Part shown: positions 1-8,175 of the stretch, in pieces
Numbering within the stretch: the stretch's first letter is position 1
Layout: each line of letters begins with the position of its first letter
Origin: Nitrospira sp.
GTDB taxonomy: Bacteria; Nitrospirota; Nitrospiria; Nitrospirales; Nitrospiraceae
Reading direction: 5' to 3'
DNA: 64,000 nucleotides
Assembly (NCBI GenBank): GCA_031315995.1
Contig: JALDRG010000006.1
Coordinates: 186,001-250,000, forward strand
The notes under the pieces: model-generated
Databases searched by the model: none
What the model was told of the DNA's origin: nothing
Seen by the model: the letters and a program-made list of their open reading frames with translations, nothing else
Position numbers and translations under genes: made by a program

Positions 1-22
1 CGTACTCATTGAACGAACCACG

Positions 23-487
23 ATGACACGCCTGCATCCGGACGAGCCGCAGTTGCCGACCGTGGCTTGGTTCGCCGAGCAGGCATTGTTTGATGGCCGG
101 TTGCCACAGGATCTCATTCGGGACTTCGTGAGCAAAGCTCAGCGCGCTGCTCGATTAGATGCACGGTTTGCCTTTGGCGTGCGCTACCGGTTCGTCTCCG
201 GTGAGGGAGAGGCTGAGATCGAAGCCGCGGTTCCGATTGTTCCCGTTGCCTGGTCGGTGCAAGACGGTGGAGGGCCTCCCGAGACCCTCGACCGGTTGGC
301 CTTTTCTCGCGTGGGGTTGACCGTACGGGGCGACCAGGCATTGCTCTATGTCGCGAATCAGCGTCCCGATGGGACCGGTGCCGGATTTTTGTTCTGGTGC
401 CTACGCCGCCAGAAAGCCTGGGAGCTGTACGACACGGAAGTGTTGTGGGTTTCGCAACCGGACCAGAACCTTTCGGGCCGCCGTTAG
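23..487 (+). CDS. Hypothetical protein, 154 aa
   Basis: I do not recognise a family. The protein is soluble in appearance, with no signal peptide or membrane segment. It starts with a short helical part (residues 10-45) and continues with a beta-rich part containing aromatic and basic residues (GFLFWCLRRQK near residue 122). The start ATG lies 52 bases before the end of the upstream-free edge, so an upstream partner may lie outside the window. It is followed after 52 bp by a metallo-beta-lactamase-fold gene on the same strand. The reading frame is intact and its codon use resembles its neighbours, so I take it as real. Confidence 0.6.
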   Translation: MTRLHPDEPQLPTVAWFAEQALFDGRLPQDLIRDFVSKAQRAARLDARFAFGVRYRFVSGEGEAEIEAAVPIVPVAWSVQDGGGPPETLDRLAFSRVGLTVRGDQALLYVANQRPDGTGAGFLFWCLRRQKAWELYDTEVLWVSQPDQNLSGRR

Positions 488-539
488 CAGGAATCGTTTC
501 GTACGTGAGGGAATTCGTCCGTGTCACTGAGGAGCGTGC

Positions 540-1169
540 ATGATTCGCAAGACCTTTTCCGTTCCGCCGCTGGGCTGTAATTGCTCGATCATCGGAGACC
601 CGGTCACTAAACAGGCGATTGTGGTTGATCCGGGCGGGGCGCCCGAGCGCATTCTCCAGGAAGTGCGCGCAATGGGTTTGACGGTGGTGAGCATTCTGCA
701 TACCCATGCGCATTTCGATCACTTTCTCGCGTCGGGGGCGATGAAGCAGACGACCGGCGCCCTGCTCTGCCTGCATCCCGATGACCTTCCCCTGTGGGAC
801 ATGTTGGAGACGCAATGCCGCATGTTCGGAGTGCCCTATGTGCCGGCGCCGTCGCCCGACTATTGGTTGAAAGACGATGAGCGGTTATCGATCGGTGAGA
901 TCGAAGGGGTCGCCTTACATACGCCGGGACATACGCCCGGCTCCATGAGTTTTCATTTTCCCGCAGCGAAGCTCTTATTGGCGGGGGATACGTTGTTTCG
1001 GGGCGGGATCGGCCGCACCGACCTTTGGGGTGGCGATTTCGATGCCATCGAACAATCCATTCGGGAACGCCTGTACACGCTTGATGAACAGACCGCCGTG
1101 GTAACCGGGCATGGAGCCGAGACGGAGATCGGCAGGGAGCGTGAGACGAATGCTTTTGTGCGGGCGTAG
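540..1169 (+). CDS. MBL-fold metallo-hydrolase (glyoxalase II-like)
   Basis: A 209-residue metallo-beta-lactamase-fold hydrolase. The metal-binding signature THAHFDH (HxHxxDH type) is near residue 57, and further metal ligands are expected in HTPGHTPGSM near 130, the Asp of GDTLFRGGIGR near 150 and the C-terminal GHG near 190. This arrangement and length match the short glyoxalase II-like / hydroxyacylglutathione hydrolase-related proteins that act on thioesters. The longer C-terminal substrate domain of true GloB is absent, so the substrate is unknown. The protein is cytoplasmic, with no signal peptide. The next gene starts 47 bp downstream and may be cotranscribed. Confidence 0.85.
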   Translation: MIRKTFSVPPLGCNCSIIGDPVTKQAIVVDPGGAPERILQEVRAMGLTVVSILHTHAHFDHFLASGAMKQTTGALLCLHPDDLPLWDMLETQCRMFGVPYVPAPSPDYWLKDDERLSIGEIEGVALHTPGHTPGSMSFHFPAAKLLLAGDTLFRGGIGRTDLWGGDFDAIEQSIRERLYTLDEQTAVVTGHGAETEIGRERETNAFVRA

Positions 1170-1216
1170 TCGACCGGCCGCAAGTGAGGCCTCGATACCA
1201 ACCACAGGAGGACACC

Positions 1217-1732
1217 ATGAGTGCGACGAGACGATGGTGGTCAGTGCTTTCGCTCCTCTCGCTGCTATTGACGGTTCCTGCATCTGGTCCTCCGGCGCGT
1301 GCGGATGAAGCCAACCCCTCACCGCAGGTGACCGTCGATGAGGTGCATGTCCGTCTCTCCGACCATGGTCCGGTGGTTCTGCTCTCGGCGGAAGGCAAAA
1401 CCATTCCCATCTTTGTCGACCATACGGTGGCCGGATCGATTCAGGGGGCCCTGACAGGGGTGAAGCTGCCGCGCCCTCTTTCTCACGACTTGATGCATAC
1501 GATTCTCGAGGCGCTCGGCGGCCGTGTGGTCCGGACCGTGATTACACTCAAGGCGGGAACCTACTATGGCAGTTTGACCGTGGCGTTTCAGGGGCAGGAG
1601 AAGGTGTTCGACAGCCGTTCCTCAGACTCCATCGCCCTGGCCATTCACTTCCACGCACCCATTCTCGTGGCCCGGGACACGTTGGATGCCGCAGGCACGT
1701 CGGTGCGTGAGCCCAAGCCTGAATCTCTGTAG
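1217..1732 (+). CDS. Exported BFN-domain (bifunctional nuclease/DUF151) protein
   Basis: A 171-residue protein with an N-terminal signal peptide (basic MSATRRWW, then a Leu-rich core, probable cleavage after ARA) followed by one BFN/DUF151 domain. Family hallmarks are visible: the PRPLSHDLMHTILEALGGRV stretch and the DSRSSDSIALAI segment. I chose ATG 1217 because AGGAGG ends 5 bases upstream; the longer frame from 1184 has no such site. BFN domains are usually cytosolic or plastid proteins with reported nuclease activity, so a leader peptide is unusual. The exported location is inferred from sequence, and the nuclease activity from the family only. Confidence 0.8.
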   Translation: MSATRRWWSVLSLLSLLLTVPASGPPARADEANPSPQVTVDEVHVRLSDHGPVVLLSAEGKTIPIFVDHTVAGSIQGALTGVKLPRPLSHDLMHTILEALGGRVVRTVITLKAGTYYGSLTVAFQGQEKVFDSRSSDSIALAIHFHAPILVARDTLDAAGTSVREPKPESL

Positions 1733-1895
1733 GTGTCCCGGGCACTACCCTGCCGGACAAGGCAGATCGCCCTGCCTCTGCCGAACCTTTCCTGCCAAGA
1801 AACAGGCAGTGCTGGCCTTTTGAGGGGTTCTGACCTATCGTAGGCCTGATGGGCAGAAACCTGGTTCTCGACCCGGCTCGGAGGCCGAAGCGGCG

Positions 1896-2219
1896 ATGAA
1901 AAATCAACGCAAACATGAGCGTGTCCGCGTTCAGTTTCGCAGTCATTTCTCGATGAAAGGCAAGATGTTGGCCGGCGACGGTGATCTGACCGACCTGTCT
2001 CCCGGTGGCTGTCGCATTCTCACCTCGATCCAGGTCTTGGTCGGCGCTGAAGTGGAATTGTGCATTTTCCCCGGTGACAACGCGAACCCCATCCTTATCG
2101 ACGGCGCCACCGTGCGGTGGTGTCGACCAAATGAATTCGGTCTATCCTTCACCAAGATCCGTGGGCCGGTCCAGCGTCAACTCACCGATGTCTGGCGGAA
2201 ACTCGCCAAACCAGCCTAG
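1896..2219 (+). CDS. PilZ-domain protein
   Basis: A 107-residue single-domain protein. It begins with KNQRKHERVRV, matching the N-terminal RxxxR c-di-GMP-binding motif of PilZ (RKHER), and continues to a DLSPGGCRI segment that matches the second motif (D/NxSxxG). Both binding motifs appear intact, so c-di-GMP binding is likely. Being stand-alone, it would work as a small effector or adaptor; its partner cannot be told from the context. The gene is convergent with trpS, leaving a 43-bp gap that contains the 12-bp palindrome CGCACCGGTGCG (2242-2253). Confidence 0.85.
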   Translation: MKNQRKHERVRVQFRSHFSMKGKMLAGDGDLTDLSPGGCRILTSIQVLVGAEVELCIFPGDNANPILIDGATVRWCRPNEFGLSFTKIRGPVQRQLTDVWRKLAKPA

Positions 2220-2262
2220 CCGCGTTTATTGGAAGAGCGTCCGCACCGGTGCGCAGGCGAGC

Positions 2263-3252
2263 CTAAATCTTCATGGCGTCGCGCACTTCGGCCATGGTTT
2301 GGGATGCAACCGCGGTGGCCCGGCGGCGACCTTCCTCGGCAATCTCATCCAGGCGAGACGGATTCTGTGTGAGCGTGGCGCGGGCTTCCCAGATAGGCGC
2401 GAGGCGTTCCACCACTCGATCAGCCACCAGCTTTTTGCAATCGATACATCCGATCGCGGCGGTCCGGCACTCTCGATTGATCTGCTCGATCACCGGCAGC
2501 GGCGAGAATATTTTGTGAAAATCGTACACCGGACACACATCGGGATTCCCGGGATCGGTGCGACGCACGCGGGCCGGGTCCGTGATCATGGTCTTCAGTT
2601 TCTGACGGACGACCGGTTCCGTATCCGAGAGGTTGATCGCGTTGCCGTAACTCTTGCTCATCTTACGCCCATCCGTACCCAGGACCTTCGGGAACTTGGT
2701 GAGATGTTCCTGGGGGTCGGGAAACACCGGGCGATAGAGGCTGTTGAAGCGGCGCGCGAGTTCGCGCGTGAGTTCGAGGTGCGGCAGTTGGTCTTTGCCG
2801 ACCGGCACCAAATCCGGCTTGTACAGGAGGATGTCTGCCGCCTGCAGGACCGGGTAGCCGAGAAACCCGTACGTGCTTAGGTCGCGTTCCTTGATCTCTT
2901 CCTGTTTCTCCTTGTAGGTCGGATTCCGCTCCAGCCAGGACACGGGAATGATCATGGAGAACAGCAGATGGAGGATGGCGTGGTCCGGGACTTGCGACTG
3001 GACGAAGACGGTCGCGCGTTTCGGGTCGATGCCGGCCGCCAGCCAATCGATGAGTAATTCCCGCACGAATTCACGAATGCGGCTGGTGTCGGCATAGTTA
3101 CTAGAGAGCGCATGCCAATCCGCCACGAAGAAGAAACAGTCGTAGTGCTCCTGCAGCGCTTTCCAGTTGTCCAGTGCGCCCAACCAATTGCCGAGATGGA
3201 GCAAGCCGCTCGGCTGCATCCCGCTGAGTACCCGTTTCCGGCCCGTCGTCAT
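2263..3252 (-). CDS. trpS: Tryptophanyl-tRNA synthetase
   Basis: Charges tRNA-Trp with tryptophan (class Ic aminoacyl-tRNA synthetase, cytoplasmic). The 329-residue length is typical for bacterial TrpS. The HIGH-type ATP motif appears as PSGLLHLGN (residues 14-22) and the KMSKS loop as KMSKS (197-201). The Rossmann fold is continuous and the C-terminal helical part is complete. The gene is monocistronic or leads a leftward unit whose upstream neighbour (start at 5342) is 95 bp away. Confidence 0.97.
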   Translation of the reverse strand: MTTGRKRVLSGMQPSGLLHLGNWLGALDNWKALQEHYDCFFFVADWHALSSNYADTSRIREFVRELLIDWLAAGIDPKRATVFVQSQVPDHAILHLLFSMIIPVSWLERNPTYKEKQEEIKERDLSTYGFLGYPVLQAADILLYKPDLVPVGKDQLPHLELTRELARRFNSLYRPVFPDPQEHLTKFPKVLGTDGRKMSKSYGNAINLSDTEPVVRQKLKTMITDPARVRRTDPGNPDVCPVYDFHKIFSPLPVIEQINRECRTAAIGCIDCKKLVADRVVERLAPIWEARATLTQNPSRLDEIAEEGRRRATAVASQTMAEVRDAMKI

Positions 3253-3347
3253 GCGATCACCCCTGTGTGTTTCATGCGGTTCTGGTGAGACCGTTGTTTG
3301 TGGAGGTAGTGTCTCCCTGGCTGCCGTTCGGACTGCGGCGCGGCGCG

Positions 3348-5342
3348 CTATTCCAGGGGGACGAATTTACCCTGTTTGACTTGAATGAGAAAGACGTGGC
3401 GATTGAGGATGCCGTCGGGGCTGAATCCGCTCGGGCCGCTCAAGGTCGGCAGGTCGTGCTGCATGATCAAGTAGTCGCGGACGCCCTCTCCGGTGGTCGC
3501 GCCGCGCTTGATGGCTTCGACGGCCAATCGGGCGGCGTCATAACCCTGGGCGGCGAACAATGAGGGGGTGGCTTGAAATCGCTTGCGATACCGCTCCACG
3601 AATTCCTGCACGACGGGACTGGCGCTGTCAGCGAAGAACCCGTCGACGAAGACACTGCCCTCGATGCTGCGATCAGCCACGCGGGCGAAGTCGGGAGTGT
3701 TCCAGCCGTTGGCGCCGAGCAGCGGAACGGCGATATCGTAGAAGGCCAGCTGCGCCGCCAGCAGCCCCACATCGAGTGAGCGTCCTGGGATGAAGAGCGC
3801 GTCGAATCCCGGCGAATAGAGCAGGCGTTTGCGCTTCTTGCCGATCGGTTTGCCGGCCGCCTTCGCCGGATCATTCTCGACCAGCACTTCAACGCCGTAT
3901 TTCTTGAGGTCTTCGGCTTTGAGTCTGGCGATCACCGCGCGGAAATCCGTATCGCCTTCCTTGTAAGCTTCGCTGGTGATGACTTCTCCATCTTGCTGCT
4001 GGATTTCTTGCGCGAACAGGCGTGCCAGGTCCCGGCCATAGGCGGTATCGGGATGGAGAATGGCGACGCGTTGGTACTGCTGCTCTCGGATCGCATAGTC
4101 CGCCATGCGTTTAGCTTGGTGTCCGTAGGTGAGGGCCGTGCTGAAGACGTACGTTCCAAACCGTCGAAGGTTCAGGGCTGTCGCACTGGGTGTGATCAGC
4201 GGAATGCTCGTCCGTTCGGCCAATTCAGCCATGACCGGCAGGTTCTTGGACAGGAGCGGGCCGATGACAGCGAGGGGGCGATCGTCGGACAACACGCGCG
4301 AGAGTTCATCGAGAAATGTTGCACGGTCGGATTCCGTATCTTTGACGATCAGGCCGATCGATGGGGCCTCGCCGCCGTCTTTTGAGGGTTCCAGGGCAAG
4401 TTGAATACCGTTCAACACCTCGGTTCCGAAGGGAGCTAGTTTTCCGGACATGGGAAAGATGGCGGCGATGGAGTAGGGATGCGATTTAAACTTCGTCCTG
4501 ACGATCGACTGGAGCTCGGCGGCTTTTGTGGCATAGGGATGGGTGGGAAACCGTTTCAAGAATAGACGAAGGTCCCGCTCGACCAGATGATCTTCTCCGG
4601 CGGCAGTGTGGAGCTCAATGAGTCTGATGGAGGCCACGTCTCCTGGAAAAGTTCTCGGGTAGACTTCGCGGACTCGCACGAGCGTCCGGACATCGAGCTG
4701 CTCGTTGACGAGTTGTCGGATCTGGCCCTCGGTTTCGCGGGCCTGGTCGTCGACATCCAGCGGCATCTCATCCAGCCAGGCTTGGATGGCTCGGAGAAAG
4801 TCTTTCTTCTGCGCCTGGAATTCTCCTGTGAGCCGCAACGCGTCGCGCTTGACGCCAGGATCCGCCGACAGGCTGCGGACTTCCGAGAGCAGCGGAAGCG
4901 CCAGATCGAGATTGCCCGCCCGTGCATGCGTTCTGGCGAGCAGGAGTTTGGCTCGATCGACTAGCTCTGATGCGGGAAATTCGCCGAGCAGCTGATTGAT
5001 GTAGCGAACCGTTTCCGCGTGCTCCTTCATGCCGAACATCGCCGCGGCCATCAGCAGATAGGCGTCGTCAAGGAGGTCCGGAGCGGGGCTGCTTTCGATG
5101 AATCGTCGCAGCATGACCGCCGCGGCTTCCGGCTGTTCAGAATCGATCAGGCGTTTGGCTTGGTCGAGGGAGGACTGTCCGGTGGCAGCCGGTGATTTCG
5201 CCTGGCCTGAACGGGACGGCGCTGGAGTCTTGGGTGTGGGGGCTGCCTCGCCGAACGTGACAAGACCCGCGAGGAACGCCACCGCGAGGGCGACGCTGCA
5301 CGCGCGGAGACGCGGGGCGCGAGGTACGGATCGAGAAACCAT
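3348..5342 (-). CDS. Periplasmic-binding-protein/TPR fusion, LpoA-like or ABC substrate-binding protein
   Basis: A 664-residue exported protein. Residues 1-33 form a signal peptide. Residues 60-260 are helical TPR-like repeats, and residues 290-650 form a type I periplasmic binding fold (Peripla_BP_6, leucine-binding type), recognisable by AAIFPMSGKLAPFGTEVLNG and VIGPLLSKNLPV. The order TPR followed by a periplasmic binding domain is that of the penicillin-binding-protein activator LpoA. A role in activating peptidoglycan synthesis or in sensing is therefore possible. No lipobox Cys is visible at the leader, unlike E. coli LpoA, and no ABC permease lies nearby. A near-consensus promoter precedes it (5385-5413). 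Confidence 0.75.
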   Translation of the reverse strand: MVSRSVPRAPRLRACSVALAVAFLAGLVTFGEAAPTPKTPAPSRSGQAKSPAATGQSSLDQAKRLIDSEQPEAAAVMLRRFIESSPAPDLLDDAYLLMAAAMFGMKEHAETVRYINQLLGEFPASELVDRAKLLLARTHARAGNLDLALPLLSEVRSLSADPGVKRDALRLTGEFQAQKKDFLRAIQAWLDEMPLDVDDQARETEGQIRQLVNEQLDVRTLVRVREVYPRTFPGDVASIRLIELHTAAGEDHLVERDLRLFLKRFPTHPYATKAAELQSIVRTKFKSHPYSIAAIFPMSGKLAPFGTEVLNGIQLALEPSKDGGEAPSIGLIVKDTESDRATFLDELSRVLSDDRPLAVIGPLLSKNLPVMAELAERTSIPLITPSATALNLRRFGTYVFSTALTYGHQAKRMADYAIREQQYQRVAILHPDTAYGRDLARLFAQEIQQQDGEVITSEAYKEGDTDFRAVIARLKAEDLKKYGVEVLVENDPAKAAGKPIGKKRKRLLYSPGFDALFIPGRSLDVGLLAAQLAFYDIAVPLLGANGWNTPDFARVADRSIEGSVFVDGFFADSASPVVQEFVERYRKRFQATPSLFAAQGYDAARLAVEAIKRGATTGEGVRDYLIMQHDLPTLSGPSGFSPDGILNRHVFLIQVKQGKFVPLE

Positions 5343-5384
5343 TGACTCCTATGCGTGGCGAGCGCTCTCGCCGCAAGTGAGGTT

Positions 5385-5413
5385 ACTATAGGAAACAGGT
5401 GCGGGGGTGTCAA
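5385..5413 (-). promoter_or_regulatory. Sigma-70 promoter of the LpoA-like gene
   Basis: Read on the minus strand, TTGACA (5413-5408), a 17-base spacer and TATAGT (5390-5385) form an almost perfect sigma-70 promoter. It lies 43 bases upstream of the start codon at 5342. Confidence 0.8.
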
Positions 5414-5433
5414 GGTAAGTCGAGGACGTGGCG

Positions 5434-5462
5434 TTGTGTTCGGAAGGATGCTTGGCTATAGT
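5434..5462 (+). promoter_or_regulatory. Sigma-70 promoter candidate of the Xer recombinase gene
   Basis: TTGTGT (5434-5439), 17 bases and TATAGT (5457-5462) lie 43 bases upstream of the ATG at 5506. The -10 box is strong and the -35 box weak. It is divergent from the promoter at 5385-5413. Confidence 0.5.
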
Positions 5463-5505
5463 CGGTCCTGCTTGGTCCTGGTTGCATCCACCGAGGGTGT
5501 TTCCC

Positions 5506-6456
5506 ATGAACGGTGAGTCAGAAGCACTGTCTTCGCCGGTCTCGGAGCGACTCCCATTGGAGCCGTTCATCGACCGCTACTGGGACCATCTGCGCATCGC
5601 GCGCGGCTTGTCTCGCAATACACTGCTGGCTTATCGGCGGGATGTCGCGACCTTCCAGCAGTATCTTCGTGAGCAGCGCGTCTATGACGTTCGGGAGATG
5701 TCTCCGCCGCTGCTTTCCGGATTTCTCGAACACTTGCATCGATCCGGCCTGGCGTCCTCATCTCGCGCACGATCGCTCGCAGCGGTTCGGAGCCTGTGCC
5801 GCTTCCTGAAGCAAGAAGGGATGATCACCGCCAATCCGACCGTGAGCCTGCGTAGTACCGCGCACGCGCGCCGGTTACCGAAAACGCTCAGTCTCGAAGA
5901 GGTGACGCGTCTACTGGATCTGCCGCATAGCCCCCTGCCGGAAGCGTCTCGCGATGGCGCGATGGTGGAGGTGCTGTATGCCGCCGGTTTGCGTGTCTCG
6001 GAATTAATCGGGCTCCGGATCGATCAGTGCAATCTCGATGTTGGATATGTCCGCATTACGGGGAAGGGCGATAAGCAACGCGTGGTTCCGATCGGGCGAC
6101 CGGCGGTGGATGCGTTGCAGGCGTATCTGCTCGCTGCTCGACCGGCGTTGTTGAAGCAGCGATCATCACGATTCGTCTTCGTGACCCGCCGCGGCACGCC
6201 GCTCACCCGGCAGGCCTTCTGGAAATTGCTTCGCGCGCGTGCGCAACGGGCCGGAATCGCCAGGATTCCCTCGCCCCATATGTTGCGACATTCCTTTGCC
6301 ACACATCTGCTGCGAGGAGGGGCTGACTTGCGGTCCGTCCAGGCGATGTTGGGACATGCCGATATAGCGACGACGCAAATCTATACGCATGTGGATGCGT
6401 CACAGTTGAAAAAAATCCACACTGCGTGCTTCCCGCGCAACAGATCCCGTCGTTGA
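5506..6456 (+). CDS. Tyrosine recombinase XerC/XerD
   Basis: A site-specific recombinase that resolves chromosome dimers at dif. With the start at ATG 5506 (GAGGG 8 bases upstream) the protein has 316 residues, normal for XerC/D; the longer frame from 5428 is not supported by a ribosome site. The SAM-like core-binding domain spans residues 20-105 and the catalytic domain 125-300. The active-site set is complete: R163 (AAGLRVSEL), a Lys in GKGDK (186-190), H258 and R261 (HMLRHSFATHLL), H284 and the nucleophile Y293 (QIYTH). I cannot separate XerC from XerD by eye. It lies beside tRNA genes but shows no sign of being a phage integrase. Confidence 0.92.
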   Translation: MNGESEALSSPVSERLPLEPFIDRYWDHLRIARGLSRNTLLAYRRDVATFQQYLREQRVYDVREMSPPLLSGFLEHLHRSGLASSSRARSLAAVRSLCRFLKQEGMITANPTVSLRSTAHARRLPKTLSLEEVTRLLDLPHSPLPEASRDGAMVEVLYAAGLRVSELIGLRIDQCNLDVGYVRITGKGDKQRVVPIGRPAVDALQAYLLAARPALLKQRSSRFVFVTRRGTPLTRQAFWKLLRARAQRAGIARIPSPHMLRHSFATHLLRGGADLRSVQAMLGHADIATTQIYTHVDASQLKKIHTACFPRNRSRR

Positions 6457-6542
6457 ACGGCTATCGGGTCGTGTGCGAGAGACGTCGTACGCTTGCTGGC
6501 AGCTTCTGAGAGAATCTTGCAAGAACAATGCATGATTCTTGG

Positions 6543-6571
6543 TTGACACTTCTTTGTGGAGTTGATAGCAT
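6543..6571 (+). promoter_or_regulatory. Promoter of tRNA-Val
   Basis: TTGACA (6543-6548), a 17-base spacer and TAGCAT (6566-6571) lie 30 bases before the first base of the tRNA. The position and -35 box are convincing; the -10 box matches 4 of 6. Confidence 0.6.
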
Positions 6572-6601
6572 CCCAAAAATCTGCCGAGAACGAGAAAAAT
6601 C

Positions 6602-6677
6602 GGGCGGATAGCTCAATTGGGAGAGCGCTGCCCTTACAAGGCAGAGGTCACAGGTTCGATCCCTGTTCCGCCTACCA
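6602..6677 (+). tRNA. tRNA-Val, anticodon TAC
   Basis: A full cloverleaf is visible. The acceptor arms GGGCGGA and TCCGCCT pair, the anticodon stem CTGCC/GGCAG encloses the loop CTTACAA with anticodon TAC at 6635-6637, and the T arm ACAGG-TTCGATC-CCTGT is perfect. The 3' ACCA is encoded. Confidence 0.97.
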
Positions 6678-6811
6678 ATAAGAAATACAGGGAATTGCGC
6701 GCAGGGCATTGCCTTATCCATTAGTAGTGATGTACAAGAGTACACTCTACCGTATTTAGCTAGTTTGATTTCTAAGACACTGGACTCTTCTTCCGCCATC
6801 TTGGGTTGCGT

Positions 6812-6889
6812 GGGGCCGTCGTTCAGCCTGGTTAGGACGCCAGATTGTCAATCTGGAAGTCGCGGGTTCAAATCCCGTCGGCCCCGCCA
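6812..6889 (+). tRNA. tRNA-Asp, anticodon GTC
   Basis: The acceptor arms GGGGCCG and CGGCCCC pair, the anticodon stem CCAGA/TCTGG encloses TTGTCAA with anticodon GTC at 6847-6849, and the T arm is perfect. The 3' GCCA is encoded. It lies 134 bp after tRNA-Val and just upstream of tolQ. Confidence 0.97.
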
Positions 6890-6900
6890 TTCCCCCAGCT

Positions 6901-6911
6901 TTTGGTACAAT
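6901..6911 (+). promoter_or_regulatory. Extended -10 promoter candidate for the tol operon
   Basis: TTTTGGTACAAT contains a TGn extension directly before TACAAT (6906-6911), about 50 bases upstream of tolQ. There is no good -35 box, as that position falls inside tRNA-Asp. Readthrough from the tRNA is an alternative. Confidence 0.35.
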
Positions 6912-6961
6912 CCATGCTACCGTTTTCATTCGACGCCATGTGAAGGGAAAGGTCTAGGCTC

Positions 6962-7681
6962 ATGTTCCAGTCAGGGCTAATGGGGTTGGTGGGCTCGCTC
7001 GGGGCGGTGTCGAAAATCGTGCTGTTGATGCTCTTTGCCGCCTCGATTCTTTCCTGGGGTGTCATCTTCTACAAATGGCGAAGTTTCAAGGCGGCTGATC
7101 GCGAAGATCAACGATTCTTCAATGCGTTTACGAAGATTCGCGACCTCGATGAATTGTATCGCCAATCGAAGCGTGCGGAAGGCAGCCCGAGCGCGCGAGT
7201 GTTTCAAGGCATTATGGATCGCGTGGTGACGGTGTCGGTCGATGGCGCAGTGAGTAACTCTCTGATGGGCGGCGCGTCGAAGGATCCTGTGGCCATCATC
7301 GATCACCAATATATGGACAAGACCGTCGCCTATCTTGTTCAGAATCAAGTGTCGCACCTGGAATCGTATCTGCCGGTGCTGGCCACCACAGGGAATATTA
7401 CCCCCTTCATCGGGTTGTTAGGGACGGTGCTGGGCATTATCGACTCGTTTCGCGAGATTGGGACCCAGGGAACCGCCAGTATCGCGGCCGTGGCGCCAGG
7501 CGTGTCGGAAGCGTTGGTGGCGACGGCTGCTGGATTGTTCACCGCCATTCCCGCGGTCATCTTTTACAACTACTATCTGACGCGTATTCGCAAGACCGTG
7601 TTTCGGATTGAATCGTTCACGGTTGAGGCGATGCGTTCGTTGCAGACTCGGTTGAAGCAGACGACGGTTGGAGTGCAGTGA
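6962..7681 (+). CDS. tolQ: TolQ, MotA/TolQ/ExbB proton channel
   Basis: An inner-membrane subunit of the TolQR proton-driven motor that energises Tol-Pal during outer-membrane constriction. The 239-residue protein has three membrane segments, near residues 15-36, 135-160 and 172-198. The last two carry the family pattern (GNITPFIGLLGTVLGIIDSF and APGVSEALVATAAGLFTAIPAV), including the conserved Thr/Pro residues of the proton path. Its stop overlaps the tolR start (ATGA), the usual translational coupling. The assignment to Tol rather than Exb rests on the tolA-tolB-pal genes that follow. Confidence 0.95.
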   Translation: MFQSGLMGLVGSLGAVSKIVLLMLFAASILSWGVIFYKWRSFKAADREDQRFFNAFTKIRDLDELYRQSKRAEGSPSARVFQGIMDRVVTVSVDGAVSNSLMGGASKDPVAIIDHQYMDKTVAYLVQNQVSHLESYLPVLATTGNITPFIGLLGTVLGIIDSFREIGTQGTASIAAVAPGVSEALVATAAGLFTAIPAVIFYNYYLTRIRKTVFRIESFTVEAMRSLQTRLKQTTVGVQ

Positions 7682-8133
7682 TGCTGTCCGAAACTCGCCA
7701 CAGGCGGTTCATGGCGGAGATCAATGTGATTCCGCTCGTGGACGTGGTGTTGGTGCTGCTGGTGATTTTCATGGTGACCGCGCCCATGCTGTATCGCGGG
7801 ATGGATATCAATCTTCCGAAATCTGCCAGCAATACGATTAAGCCTGAAGCGAGAGCCGTTTTGTCCATTGAGCGCGATCAACGATTGTATTTGGATAAGG
7901 ACGCGGTCAGTGTGGTTCAACTCGAGCGAAAGCTCCGGGCGTTGAAAGATCAAAGCCCGGATGTGTCGCTGTATTTGCGCGCCGATCGGGACGTGCCCTA
8001 TGGGATCGTGGTGCAGGTGATGGATAGTGTCAAGAAAGCCGGGATCGAGAAGCTTGGTATGGTGACGGAGCCTACAGGTGCCGAACGCGTGAGTGAGTCG
8101 GTCGCGACCCCCACGCAGCCACGCAAAAGGTAG
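7678..8133 (+). CDS. tolR: TolR, ExbD/TolR biopolymer transport protein
   Basis: A 151-residue single-pass inner-membrane protein of the TolQR motor. The membrane segment spans residues 17-38 and carries the essential proton-binding Asp, D21, in NVIPLVDVVLVLL. The periplasmic domain (about 50-140) has the TolR/ExbD fold with LRADRDVPYGIVVQVMD. It overlaps tolQ by 4 bases. Confidence 0.95.
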   Translation: MMLSETRHRRFMAEINVIPLVDVVLVLLVIFMVTAPMLYRGMDINLPKSASNTIKPEARAVLSIERDQRLYLDKDAVSVVQLERKLRALKDQSPDVSLYLRADRDVPYGIVVQVMDSVKKAGIEKLGMVTEPTGAERVSESVATPTQPRKR

Positions 8134-8175
8134 TGGTGCCGCGACTCGCGCGCCACACGGTCGATATCGCAAGTC

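Noticed and set aside
114..1410. Minus-strand open frames of 233 and 267 residues
   Set aside because: They are antisense to the first genes and consist of Arg/Ser/Pro-rich sequence typical of shadows in GC-rich DNA.
2005..2880. Long open frame (291 aa) on the plus strand
   Set aside because: It lies almost wholly opposite trpS, whose catalytic motifs are intact, and has no family likeness or ribosome site.
5506..6889. Integrated element at the tRNA genes next to the Xer recombinase
   Set aside because: No repeated tRNA end, no cargo genes and a recombinase of normal XerC/D length, so it is taken as housekeeping.
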